A stretch of 64,000 nucleotides of DNA, from the NCBI GenBank assembly GCA_029959285.1, contig JASCOE010000006.1:238565-302564 (forward strand). Direction: 5' to 3'. A model generated the notes under the pieces. The model ran no database searches, was not told the DNA's origin, and worked only from the letters and a program-made list of their open reading frames with translations. This document shows positions 1-7,916 of this stretch, in pieces (the first letter of the stretch is position 1; the number at the start of each line of letters is the position of its first letter). The translations under genes were made by a program, and so were the position numbers. Source of the stretch: Flavobacteriaceae bacterium PS02337 (GTDB lineage: Bacteria; Bacteroidota; Bacteroidia; Flavobacteriales; Flavobacteriaceae).

Positions 1-429
1 TGCGAAAACGATGGTTACGATGATTACGATTTAGGAACAACTCCATCTGTAGAAATGAATGGAGAATGGTACATCAACGGAAGCGATGCTAGCGGTTTAC
101 TTTTTGAACATGCTAAGCACGTAACTTACGATTCAAACGAAGGTAACAATACTATGTACATCAATGACAATAAAACAGGATGGTACTTAAAAGGTAAGGT
201 TGTAGTAGATACTAAAGCTTTAACATTTAGCGCTACTGCTGAACCTAACTTGTTAGATTCTGGAACATTTACTATCACTGAAGGTAAAATATTAAAAGGC
301 GCTGCTCATTCTAGAGCTGGAAACGTTACTGACAGTATTTACTTTAAAGGTGTATTTAGTTATCAGCCAACAAGAGTAATAACTTTTGCTGGTCATAAAA
401 GAACTGGATTCTTAGAAGATAACTACTAG
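1..429 (+). CDS. Lipoprotein, lipid-binding putative hydrolase-like (5' end outside window)
   Basis: The reading frame is open from base 1, and its first codon in the window is Cys followed by Glu-Asn-Asp-Gly. That is what the mature N-terminus of a Bacteroidota lipoprotein looks like (lipidated Cys then acidic or polar residues), so the signal peptide and lipobox probably lie just upstream of the window. The rest (MNGEWYING near the start, a beta-rich middle, and the ending KRTGFLEDNY) resembles the Bacteroidota family annotated as lipid-binding putative hydrolase (PF12888). An internal Met at base 55 is unlikely to be the real start. The gene ends just before a strong terminator, so it is monocistronic or last in its operon. 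The enzymatic role is unproven in this family. Confidence 0.7.
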   Translation, partial: CENDGYDDYDLGTTPSVEMNGEWYINGSDASGLLFEHAKHVTYDSNEGNNTMYINDNKTGWYLKGKVVVDTKALTFSATAEPNLLDSGTFTITEGKILKGAAHSRAGNVTDSIYFKGVFSYQPTRVITFAGHKRTGFLEDNY

Positions 430-453
430 TATACAGTAAAATCAATTATTACA

Positions 454-481
454 AAACCGCTCTGTTAATTCAGAGCGGTTT
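454..481 (+). terminator. Intrinsic terminator after the lipoprotein gene
   Basis: A perfect 11-bp stem (AAACCGCTCTG / CAGAGCGGTTT) with a 6-nt TTAATT loop is followed by a run of T. It separates the lipoprotein gene from rlmB. Confidence 0.9.
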
Positions 482-501
482 TTTTATAGAAACATATTAC
501 C

Positions 502-509
502 TATATTTG
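502..509 (+). promoter_or_regulatory. Flavobacterial -7 box of rlmB (leaderless layout)
   Basis: TATATTTG matches the Bacteroidota -7 consensus TAnnTTTG and ends 4 nt before the rlmB ATG. With the usual start-site distance the transcript would begin at or next to the ATG. No good TTG -33 box is visible at 17-23 bp upstream, where the preceding terminator T-run lies. Confidence 0.6.
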
Positions 510-513
510 CCCT

Positions 514-1248
514 ATGGAAAAAGAACATCAAATATTTGGCATTAGAGCCATTATAGAAGCAATTCAAGCAGGAAAAGAAGTAGATAAAGTTTTCATTCAG
601 AAAGAGATTTCTAGTGAATTGATGAAGGATTTAATGAAGGTAATGAAACGTGCCAATATTAACTTCTCTTATGTACCTGTAGAAAAACTAAATCGTCTTA
701 CTCCAAACAATCATCAAGGTGCTGTAGCAACTATTTCTCCTATTGGTTTTATTGATTTAGAACATCTTGTTGAATCTACTATCGAATCTGGAAAGAAACC
801 ATTGTTTTTAATATTAGATCAAATTTCTGATGCAAGAAATTTTGGCGCCATCATCAGAACTGCAGAATGTACTGGAGTAAATGGAATTATTGTTCAAAAA
901 GCAGGTTCGGCTCCTGTTAATGGCGATACCGTTAAAACTTCTGCTGGTGCAGTTTTTAATGTTCCCATTTGTAAAGTCGAGCATATAAAAGATGCTATTT
1001 TCTATTTGCAAGGATCTGGAATTAAAACAGTAGCTGCAACTGAGAAAACAGATCAAAACATTTATGATGTAACACTTACAGATCCAGTAGCTATTATTAT
1101 GGGATCTGAAGATCGCGGAATAAATCCTTCTGTTTTGAAAATAGTAGATGAAAAAGCAAAATTACCAATGTTTGGATCTATAGGATCTTTAAATGTGTCT
1201 GTTGCCTGCGGCGCATTTTTATATGAGACTGTTCGTCAAAGAAGTTAA
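514..1248 (+). CDS. rlmB: 23S rRNA 2'-O-ribose methyltransferase RlmB (TrmH/SpoU family)
   Basis: The 244-residue length is that of RlmB, which methylates the 2'-OH of G2251 in the 23S rRNA P-loop using SAM. The N-terminal substrate-binding domain starts with the typical IFGIRAIIEAI. The C-terminal SPOUT trefoil-knot domain shows all three motifs: NFGAIIRTAE (about residue 109), IIMGSEDRGI (about 194) and LNVSVACGAF near the end. Other SpoU-type 2'-O-methyltransferases (TrmH-like) are the alternative, but the N-terminal domain fits RlmB. It is a single gene between a terminator and the DUF2490 gene, expressed from a -7 box 4 nt before the start. Confidence 0.9.
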   Translation: MEKEHQIFGIRAIIEAIQAGKEVDKVFIQKEISSELMKDLMKVMKRANINFSYVPVEKLNRLTPNNHQGAVATISPIGFIDLEHLVESTIESGKKPLFLILDQISDARNFGAIIRTAECTGVNGIIVQKAGSAPVNGDTVKTSAGAVFNVPICKVEHIKDAIFYLQGSGIKTVAATEKTDQNIYDVTLTDPVAIIMGSEDRGINPSVLKIVDEKAKLPMFGSIGSLNVSVACGAFLYETVRQRS

Positions 1249-1295
1249 ATTGACTTAGAATAAGATTAGAATGAATAATTAAAAAACTTTAATTA

Positions 1296-2105
1296 ATGCT
1301 TTCAAAATCTAATCCAAAACAAATATTTACTATACTCCGATGCTTGTTTGTAATCTTCGCGATTGCAAACAGCTACGGACAAAATACTACATACAACCAA
1401 TTTTGGAATGAGATACAGTTCAATCAAACTCTCAACAAAAAATGGTCGACCGAAATAGATTTAGGAGCAGCTTACAGCAGTACAGCAGCATCTTCAAATC
1501 TTTTCGAAAATACTATTCAAAGATCTTTAAGAGGTTGGGGACACTACTATTTTTCTCCTCGATGGAAATTCTCTACTTTTCTAGCTTATTACAACAATAG
1601 AGACGTTCCAGAAATTGGTCAATTTGAATCTCCCGAATGGCGTTTTGCTCTTCAAGGCATCTATTATTTTCATAAAACAGGCTACACTTTAAGCACTAGA
1701 ATGCGAACAGAGTTTCGGCACATGAAAAACCAAGATGATGATTTTGAAAACGTTTTTAGATATCGTCATCAAATTAAATACATACAACCTCTAAATAGCA
1801 AAGTTTTACGGAAAGGCGTTATCTATGCAACTGCATCAGATGAAATTTATCTAAAATCTGGAACAAAAGTTACTGGTGAAAGTTTTTTCGATCGTAATAG
1901 ATTGAATATTGGCGCTGGATATCTTTTTTCAGATGATGTTCAAATTGAACTGGCTTATGCAAATGAATATCTTCCTAGAAATAATGGAAATCAAATGACA
2001 AATGCCGCATCTTTAACAATGAGTTTCAATAACCTATTTAAGAATATTAAAAAGAGAATTGAAAGTAAACTACACGACAAAGAAAAAAAAGATGACGAAG
2101 AGTAA
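1296..2105 (+). CDS. DUF2490 domain protein, probable outer-membrane beta-barrel
   Basis: This 269-residue secreted protein has an N-terminal signal segment (hydrophobic residues about 11-26, then SYGQ). The body matches DUF2490: the N-terminal NQFWNEIQFNQTLNKKW pattern, then alternating aromatic and polar strands (for example RGWGHYYFSPRWKFSTF) and repeated R-x-R-x-Q barrel strands. The C-terminus is highly charged (KLHDKEKKDDEE). DUF2490 proteins are thought to be small outer-membrane barrels of unknown function. It follows rlmB by 47 nt and may be co-transcribed; it converges on the next gene. Confidence 0.75.
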   Translation: MLSKSNPKQIFTILRCLFVIFAIANSYGQNTTYNQFWNEIQFNQTLNKKWSTEIDLGAAYSSTAASSNLFENTIQRSLRGWGHYYFSPRWKFSTFLAYYNNRDVPEIGQFESPEWRFALQGIYYFHKTGYTLSTRMRTEFRHMKNQDDDFENVFRYRHQIKYIQPLNSKVLRKGVIYATASDEIYLKSGTKVTGESFFDRNRLNIGAGYLFSDDVQIELAYANEYLPRNNGNQMTNAASLTMSFNNLFKNIKKRIESKLHDKEKKDDEE

Positions 2106-2110
2106 AGAAA

Positions 2111-2617
2111 TTAATCATCCTCTTTCTTTAAAAAACAATTGAGCTGATTACGAATCGCATTTTTATGAAGCTTAAAATTATAACTTCTAATAAATTCGGT
2201 TCCAGCCATATTTATTTCGGCAGTAACAGCTTCATTTTTTGAAAACGCATCAATATCTTTCTCATCAATTAAATACAAAACTTGCATGATCGAATCATTA
2301 CGTTGATATTGTGTGTCGTAATGTGCTAATTTATACGTTTTATTATCAGAAAGAATAATGAGTAAATCGTCTTTAATCTTCTTCCCTATTTTCTTATCTG
2401 GAAATGGCGTTGGCTGTAATGCCACAAAATAATGTTCTTTGTCAGTAACAATATTAATTTTCAGAGACTTTGATTTTGTTGTATAAAACACAGCTGGATC
2501 AAAATAATACAACATACTTCCGTCAGCTTGTACCCTATTTTTAATTTCACATTGAGCGGTGCTATCTACAAAAAAAGCAAAACACAAAAACAAAATCAAA
2601 AAATCCACCTTCTTCAT
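2111..2617 (-). CDS. Secreted hypothetical protein
   Basis: The start is placed at the Met of MKKVDFLILF, which opens a clear signal peptide ending near DSTAQ; an in-frame Met 16 codons upstream would put extra residues before the signal and is less likely. The mature part of about 145 residues is mixed alpha/beta, with two Cys, and no family is recognised. It is 15 nt downstream of the rhomboid gene on the same strand, so the two may be co-transcribed. Its stop lies 5 nt from the convergent DUF2490 stop. Confidence 0.6.
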   Translation of the reverse strand: MKKVDFLILFLCFAFFVDSTAQCEIKNRVQADGSMLYYFDPAVFYTTKSKSLKINIVTDKEHYFVALQPTPFPDKKIGKKIKDDLLIILSDNKTYKLAHYDTQYQRNDSIMQVLYLIDEKDIDAFSKNEAVTAEINMAGTEFIRSYNFKLHKNAIRNQLNCFLKKEDD

Positions 2618-2680
2618 GACACTGTAAATTAATCTGTTACACAACAAATTTACTCTTTTTATCAAAGGAAATTACTAAAA

Positions 2681-3439
2681 CTAGTTATCATCTTCCAATT
2701 CAGATTTTCTTATAATATAATTAACAGCATGACTGGAAGAAAAATACTCAATTGTTTCCTCCTCTTCTTCGGGAGAAATATTTACAAAATTACCGTCTTC
2801 ATCAAAATGTTTCATAAAAGGATCAGCGCTAGGATCAAAATCCGGTCGCTGCCATTCATAAACAATTGGTTTTGCATATTCTGGCGCTTTATAAAACAAA
2901 GTCAACCCAAAACCAGTAATAAGTCCGCCTAAATGCCCTTCCCAAGAAATTGACTGATCTACGTCTGGAAAAACGTACCAGATCATTCCGCCATAAACTA
3001 AAATTACTGTGAGAGACAAAGCTACCAATCTATAATATCGCGTTTGAATTCCTTTAAAAAAAATAAAACTTACCAAAACATAAATTAATCCGCTAGCGCC
3101 GATATGAAAATTTTCTCGACCAACAATCCAAGTAATTAATCCCGAAAATAGTATGCCGTATGTAATAACTCCAAATGTTTGTTTTGGATAAAAAAATTGC
3201 ATCGCTGCCAGCAATATTAAAAGCGGAATACTATTATTATATAAATGATCTAGATTTTCGTGAATGAATGGACTAAAAAGAACACCTCGCAATCCAAGAA
3301 AATCTCGCGGATAAATCCCGTATCGATAGAAATCAAAATCAAAGCGAATCTGAAGCCAGTAAATAATCCATAAGAAAAGGACAAAAAACAATGGCAGTCC
3401 GATTACGGCATTCGAAAACTTAAAATTATTATCGCTCAT
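2681..3439 (-). CDS. Rhomboid-family intramembrane serine protease
   Basis: This 252-residue polytopic protein carries the rhomboid signatures in order: HENLDHLYNNS in the second membrane region, the catalytic GASG (Ser116) and the catalytic His in WEGHLGGLITGF (His169), giving the Ser-His dyad. Six hydrophobic segments fit the bacterial GlpG-type core. The acidic cytosolic tail of about 60 residues (FMKHFDEDG, SPEEEEE) is a Bacteroidota-style extension. It cleaves transmembrane substrates; the substrate is unknown. It runs toward the secreted hypothetical gene and diverges from rarA. Confidence 0.9.
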   Translation of the reverse strand: MSDNNFKFSNAVIGLPLFFVLFLWIIYWLQIRFDFDFYRYGIYPRDFLGLRGVLFSPFIHENLDHLYNNSIPLLILLAAMQFFYPKQTFGVITYGILFSGLITWIVGRENFHIGASGLIYVLVSFIFFKGIQTRYYRLVALSLTVILVYGGMIWYVFPDVDQSISWEGHLGGLITGFGLTLFYKAPEYAKPIVYEWQRPDFDPSADPFMKHFDEDGNFVNISPEEEEETIEYFSSSHAVNYIIRKSELEDDN

Positions 3440-3597
3440 AGTGGTATAAATAACATTTTAATGAACTCAAAAAACTATCCAAAAAAAAATTACTGATAAT
3501 TTGTCATAGAAAATAAAAATTGTCTCAGATTGGAACAATCCTACTTTCAATGGAGTGTTTTAACTTTTGAATGAATGAAATTTAAATCTTAAAACAT

Positions 3598-3605
3598 TAA
3601 TTTTG
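3598..3605 (+). promoter_or_regulatory. -7 box of rarA (leaderless layout)
   Basis: TAATTTTG fits TAnnTTTG and ends exactly 4 nt before the rarA ATG, the same spacing as at rlmB and gbsR. No TTG is found at the canonical distance; the nearest is 28 bp upstream. Confidence 0.55.
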
Positions 3606-3609
3606 TAGA

Positions 3610-4887
3610 ATGGAAGCACCTTTAGCAGAGCGTATTCGTCCGCAAAAATTAGAAGATTATATTAGTCAGCATCATTTGGTTGGTCCAACTGGCTCTTTAA
3701 CACAACAAATTTCGAAGGGAATAATTCCGTCTCTAATTTTTTGGGGACCGCCTGGAACAGGAAAAACAACACTTGCCCAAATTATTGCACAAGAATCTAA
3801 AAGACCTTTTTATATTTTAAGCGCAATCAACTCTGGAGTAAAAGATATTCGCGATGTAATTGATAAAGCAAAACAAAGTGGTGGATTGTTTACTGCCAAA
3901 AACCCTATTCTTTTTATTGATGAGATTCACAGATTTAGTAAATCGCAGCAAGATTCGCTTTTAGCTGCTGTAGAAAAAGGATGGATTACCTTGGTTGGCG
4001 CTACGACAGAAAATCCGAGTTTTGAAGTGATTCCTGCATTATTGTCACGTTGTCAAGTTTATATTTTAAATGCATTTACAAAAGCCGATTTAGAAGCGCT
4101 TTTAGAACGTGCAATGAAAACCGACGCTTATTTATTGACAAAAAAGATAAATCTAAAAGAAACAGAAGCTTTATTACGCATTTCTGGCGGTGATGGAAGA
4201 AAACTATTAAATGTATTTGAACTTGTTGTGAATGCTTCTACAGTTGATGAAATAACAATTACCAACGATCGCGTTTTAGCATTAGTCCAGCAAAATACTG
4301 TTTTGTATGATAAAACCGGAGAACAGCATTATGATATTGTTTCTGCATTTATAAAATCGATTCGTGGTAGCGACCCGAATGGTGCAGTTTATTGGCTTGC
4401 CCGAATGATTGAAGGCGGTGAAGATGTAAAATTTATTGCCCGAAGAATGCTGATTCTTTCGAGCGAAGATATCGGAAATGCCAATCCGACAGCTTTTATT
4501 ATGGCTAATAATACTTTTCAAGCTGTTACTACGATTGGATATCCTGAAAGCCGTATCATTTTAAGTCAATGTGCAATTTATTTGGCTACATCGCCAAAAA
4601 GTAATGCATCTTATATGGCAATCGGAAACGCACAGCAATTGGTAAAACAAACTGGAGATTTGCCAGTTCCGATTCATTTAAGAAATGCTCCGACAAAATT
4701 AATGAAAGAATTAGGATATGGCGATGAATATAAATATTCGCACGATTATGCAAATAATTTTGCCGAACAAGAGTTTTTACCCGATGCTATAAAAGAAACG
4801 GTTCTTTATAATCCTGGAAGCAATTCTAGAGAGAACAGCAACCGCGAATTTTTAAAGAACCGTTGGAAAGATAAATACGGCTATTAA
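3610..4887 (+). CDS. rarA: Replication-associated recombination protein A (RarA/MgsA AAA+ ATPase)
   Basis: This 425-residue AAA+ protein has Walker A GPPGTGKTT (Lys52), Walker B ILFIDEIHRF (Asp104-Glu105), sensor 1 GATTENPSFEV and the arginine-finger region ALLSRCQVY, all typical of the clamp-loader-like RarA/MgsA/WRNIP1 family. The C-terminal oligomerisation half (DPNGAVYWLARMIEGGED, then SEDIGNANP) is also diagnostic. RarA acts at stalled replication forks. The gene is monocistronic and divergent from the rhomboid gene. Confidence 0.93.
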   Translation: MEAPLAERIRPQKLEDYISQHHLVGPTGSLTQQISKGIIPSLIFWGPPGTGKTTLAQIIAQESKRPFYILSAINSGVKDIRDVIDKAKQSGGLFTAKNPILFIDEIHRFSKSQQDSLLAAVEKGWITLVGATTENPSFEVIPALLSRCQVYILNAFTKADLEALLERAMKTDAYLLTKKINLKETEALLRISGGDGRKLLNVFELVVNASTVDEITITNDRVLALVQQNTVLYDKTGEQHYDIVSAFIKSIRGSDPNGAVYWLARMIEGGEDVKFIARRMLILSSEDIGNANPTAFIMANNTFQAVTTIGYPESRIILSQCAIYLATSPKSNASYMAIGNAQQLVKQTGDLPVPIHLRNAPTKLMKELGYGDEYKYSHDYANNFAEQEFLPDAIKETVLYNPGSNSRENSNREFLKNRWKDKYGY

Positions 4888-4902
4888 ACCGTATTTTATA
4901 TT

Positions 4903-5691
4903 TTAGAATTTCACTACAATTTTTTCTGAAACTAATTTGTCATTTTGATACGATTCAAAATACCAATTTCCGTCTTCTTTTAAAATTAAAGAACCTTGAA
5001 CATTGTCTTTAATAGCAATAAAAACATTTGTTTGCGAAGTTTTAAGAAGCTTCATAACCACTTTTGGCGTTTTATCGATCAATTGATATCCTGATTCTGT
5101 TGGCTGAGCGTATAATAAATTAGGATCTTTTAAATCTGGTACAGGCGCAACAACAACCATTTTGTTTTGTGGTGTTGCTACAGCAGCAGTTGTAACTACA
5201 GCCGCAGCCGCAGGAGAAATTTTTGCTTGTGTATTAGTTTGAGCAGCTGCAACTACCGGTGCATTGCCACTGTATTTATAATGCAAAGCAATAATTGATT
5301 TAAAAGCATTATCAAGAGATTCTCTGTAAGCCAAATCAAAATCTTTCTCTTTACTTTTTCCAACTTCTGATGTATAAACTACTTGACCAAAACAATCTTT
5401 AAATTGTACAAAAAGTTTCGTTACTAAAAAAGCACTGTCTTTTATCACATCGATATACAAAACTTGGCAACGATCTGTGTAACCTTCAGGAAGTTGTTCG
5501 TTAGCATAAAAAGCTTGAAAACCTGCTTTTACCAAATTTGACTTCGTTAATGTCGCCAAACGATATTGATTATCTGTTTTTGTAAAATCATATCTTAAAG
5601 GAATAATTACGGCTTTGTAGTCATTAAGCGACTGCGCAAATCCAGCAACTGAAAATAAAATTGCAGTAATTAAAAGTTTAATTTTCATCAT
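4903..5691 (-). CDS. Secreted hypothetical protein (conserved flavobacterial type)
   Basis: 262 residues with a signal peptide ending at GFAQ. Residues about 20-140 form a mixed alpha/beta domain (YKAVIIPLRYDF, then RESLDNAFKSIIALHY). An Ala/Thr-rich low-complexity linker (about 150-185) follows, then a short beta-rich C-terminal domain. I do not recognise a named family; it resembles conserved flavobacterial envelope proteins. Its ATG overlaps the yjjG stop by one base (TAATG), so it is translationally coupled as the last gene of the radC-yjjG operon. Confidence 0.6.
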   Translation of the reverse strand: MMKIKLLITAILFSVAGFAQSLNDYKAVIIPLRYDFTKTDNQYRLATLTKSNLVKAGFQAFYANEQLPEGYTDRCQVLYIDVIKDSAFLVTKLFVQFKDCFGQVVYTSEVGKSKEKDFDLAYRESLDNAFKSIIALHYKYSGNAPVVAAAQTNTQAKISPAAAAVVTTAAVATPQNKMVVVAPVPDLKDPNLLYAQPTESGYQLIDKTPKVVMKLLKTSQTNVFIAIKDNVQGSLILKEDGNWYFESYQNDKLVSEKIVVKF

Positions 5692-6377
5692 TATAAATAT
5701 TTTTTTAGTTCTAATAAATGGTTAATTTGTTTATAATTTTCGGAAACATCCAGTTTCTTTTCATTGAAGAAAATAGCATCTAAACCAGCATTCAACGCTC
5801 CGTTTACATCTGCTTCAAAATCGTCGCCAATCATGATACTGTTTTCTTTAGATGTTTTGGCTAAATTTAATGCATAATCAAATATAATACTATTTGGCTT
5901 TTTTACGCCTGCTAATTCAGAATTTGTAATCGTGCTGAAATAACTTCCTAAAGATGCATTGGTAATTTTCTTTTCCTGAACAGTTGCAAATCCGTTTGTA
6001 ATAATGTGCAGTTTATATTTTGGTTTTAAATATTCTAAAACCTCAATTGCACCATCAAAAAGATAATTATTATCCGTAAGAAACTCGATGTAATCATTGG
6101 CAATTTCAAAAATATTTTCTTCTGAAATAACATAATTCAAAGCATCAAACGAAAACTTCAAACGATTATAACGCAATTCTTGATGCGTAATTTTATCATT
6201 TTGATACAATCTCCAACATTCCTGATTGATCGGAATATAAGCTTTGATAAAATCTTGCGTAATAATTTCGTTGTACTTGCTTTTAAAAATTCGATCAAAA
6301 GCCATTTCTGAGTTTTTGTCAAAATCCCAAAGTGTGTGATCTAAATCGAAAAAAATGTCGGTAATATTGGTGTTCAT
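5691..6377 (-). CDS. yjjG: YjjG-family HAD nucleotidase
   Basis: A 228-residue HAD hydrolase with motif I FFDLDHTLWDF (nucleophile and acid Asp), motif II Thr in IITNGF, a motif III Lys in the KKP segment, and motif IV IGDDFEADVNGA. The DHTLWDF variant and length match the YjjG family of noncanonical pyrimidine nucleotidases, which dephosphorylate nucleoside monophosphates to clean the nucleotide pool. It lies 3 nt after radC and overlaps the next gene by one base, so all three are probably one operon. Confidence 0.85.
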   Translation of the reverse strand: MNTNITDIFFDLDHTLWDFDKNSEMAFDRIFKSKYNEIITQDFIKAYIPINQECWRLYQNDKITHQELRYNRLKFSFDALNYVISEENIFEIANDYIEFLTDNNYLFDGAIEVLEYLKPKYKLHIITNGFATVQEKKITNASLGSYFSTITNSELAGVKKPNSIIFDYALNLAKTSKENSIMIGDDFEADVNGALNAGLDAIFFNEKKLDVSENYKQINHLLELKKYL

Positions 6378-6380
6378 GTA

Positions 6381-7076
6381 TTAAAAAATTCCTTCATCTA
6401 CAAAACTATAATATTTTGATTCAGTAATAATCAAATGATCTAAAACTTTAACATCTAAGATTTCTCCTGCCGTTTTAATTTTATGTGTAATTTGTTTGTC
6501 GGCATTACTTGGGTTTAATTCTCCAGAAGGATGATTATGACACAAAATCAAACCAGTAGCGCCATTTTCTAACCCTAATTTAAAAACCAATCGCATATCT
6601 ACAACTGTTCCTGCAATACCACCTTTACTCAATTGCGATTTAGAAATTACCTTATTTGAATTATTAAGAAAAAGCACCCAAAATTCTTCATGCGGAAGTT
6701 CACCAATAATGGGTTGCATGATATCAAATACAGCTTTGCTAGAAGTTATTTTTTTAAGCTTCACCACTTCTTCAGATCGTTGTCTCCTTCCTAATTCTAA
6801 TGCAGCAACAATCGAAACCGCTTTTGCTTCACCAATTCCTTTAAACTGCATTAGTTGAGAAAGAGACATTTTTCCTAAAGCATTTAGATTTTTTGCTGCA
6901 GCTAAAATCCGTTGACTTAATGCAACCGCAGATTCATTGCGACTTCCAGAACCAATTAAAATTGCCAATAATTCAGCATCACTCAAAGAATCTTTTCCTT
7001 TAAGCATTAATTTTTCGCGAGGTTTATCATCTTCCGACCAATTCTTTATTGCAAAATGACTTCCTTCCATAATCAT
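6381..7076 (-). CDS. radC: RadC-family JAB/MPN domain protein
   Basis: A 231-residue RadC protein. The N-terminal part (PREKLMLKG, then LSDAELLAILIGSG) leads into a helix-hairpin-helix (FKGIGEAKA, about residues 78-86). The C-terminal JAB domain carries the zinc motif LCHNHPSG (His180, His182) with Asp193. The name DNA repair protein RadC is historical: the original radC mutation lay elsewhere, and the biochemical role is uncertain. It starts an operon with yjjG and a secreted protein. The ATG at 7076 is followed by a second Met two codons later; either could be the start. Confidence 0.85.
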   Translation of the reverse strand: MIMEGSHFAIKNWSEDDKPREKLMLKGKDSLSDAELLAILIGSGSRNESAVALSQRILAAAKNLNALGKMSLSQLMQFKGIGEAKAVSIVAALELGRRQRSEEVVKLKKITSSKAVFDIMQPIIGELPHEEFWVLFLNNSNKVISKSQLSKGGIAGTVVDMRLVFKLGLENGATGLILCHNHPSGELNPSNADKQITHKIKTAGEILDVKVLDHLIITESKYYSFVDEGIF

Positions 7077-7177
7077 AAAAATTTAAGAAGCGAATATAAA
7101 TTAAATACAAGAAAAATCTTTCAAATATTGTTATGCTTTTAAAAAAATTACTATCTTTAAAAACAAATCTTCTGAAA

Positions 7178-7807
7178 ATGAAAACATTAAAAACCATTCT
7201 CCTACTTTTTATTTTCATATCGTGCCAGCAAAAAGAATCAAAAGCTTTGGCAATTTCAAATTCTGTTGAACCAAAAACTTTTTCAGAAAAATTGTCCCAA
7301 GCCGCAATTTCTATAATTGATCCGTCAATTGATTATGATCCCGCATATTTTAAAATTGATTATCCAAATGGAGATGTACCAAAAGGAAAAGGCGTTTGTA
7401 CAGATGTCATAATTCGTTCGTATCGCATTTTAAATATCGATTTGCAAAAAGAAGTTCATGAAGATATGGCTGAAAATTTTTCACTTTATCCCAATCTCAA
7501 AAAATGGGGAATGACAAAAACAGATACTAATATTGATCATCGAAGAGTTCCCAATCTTGAAGTTTTTTTTGAAAGAAAAGGAACAAAATTACCCGTAACA
7601 CAAAATGCAAGTGATTATAAAACGGGAGAATTAGTCACTTGGATGATTAATGATAAATTACCACATATCGGAATTGTAACGAGTAAAAAATCTTCTGACG
7701 GAAAACGAAATCTTATCGTTCATAATGTCGGCGGCGGACAAGTTTTAGAAGATTGTTTATTTGAATATAAAATCGTTGGACATTTTAAATATGAGAAATC
7801 TAATTAG
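7178..7807 (+). CDS. DUF1287 lipoprotein (papain-like/amidase-type fold)
   Basis: The start is set at MKTLKTILLL because it opens a lipoprotein signal with lipobox FISC; the upstream ATG at 7133 would add 15 residues. The DUF1287 signatures are present: DPAYFKIDYPNGDVPKG, then GVCTDVIIRSYR with the putative catalytic Cys, a central DHRRVPNLEVFF, and LPHIGIVTSKK and IVHNVGGG supplying His residues. Members are periplasmic NlpC/P60-like proteins whose substrate is unproven. A possible -7 element (TATCTTTA) lies about 20 nt before the chosen start. The gene is divergent from radC and convergent with mpl. Confidence 0.8.
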   Translation: MKTLKTILLLFIFISCQQKESKALAISNSVEPKTFSEKLSQAAISIIDPSIDYDPAYFKIDYPNGDVPKGKGVCTDVIIRSYRILNIDLQKEVHEDMAENFSLYPNLKKWGMTKTDTNIDHRRVPNLEVFFERKGTKLPVTQNASDYKTGELVTWMINDKLPHIGIVTSKKSSDGKRNLIVHNVGGGQVLEDCLFEYKIVGHFKYEKSN

Positions 7808-7857
7808 ATAATGTGCCAATTATATAATTATATAAATTGATAATTAAAACTCAAAAA

Positions 7858-7892
7858 AAAATGTGCCAACTACAAAAGCATTGGCACATTTT
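7858..7892. terminator. Bidirectional terminator between DUF1287 gene and mpl
   Basis: A perfect 12-bp stem (AAAATGTGCCAA / TTGGCACATTTT) with an 11-nt loop is flanked by A-rich sequence on the left and T-rich on the right, so it can serve both converging genes. A further partial copy of the left arm (aatgtgccaa) lies at about 7810-7820. Confidence 0.8.
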
Positions 7893-7916
7893 CTAATTCT
7901 CTAATTATCAAATTCT

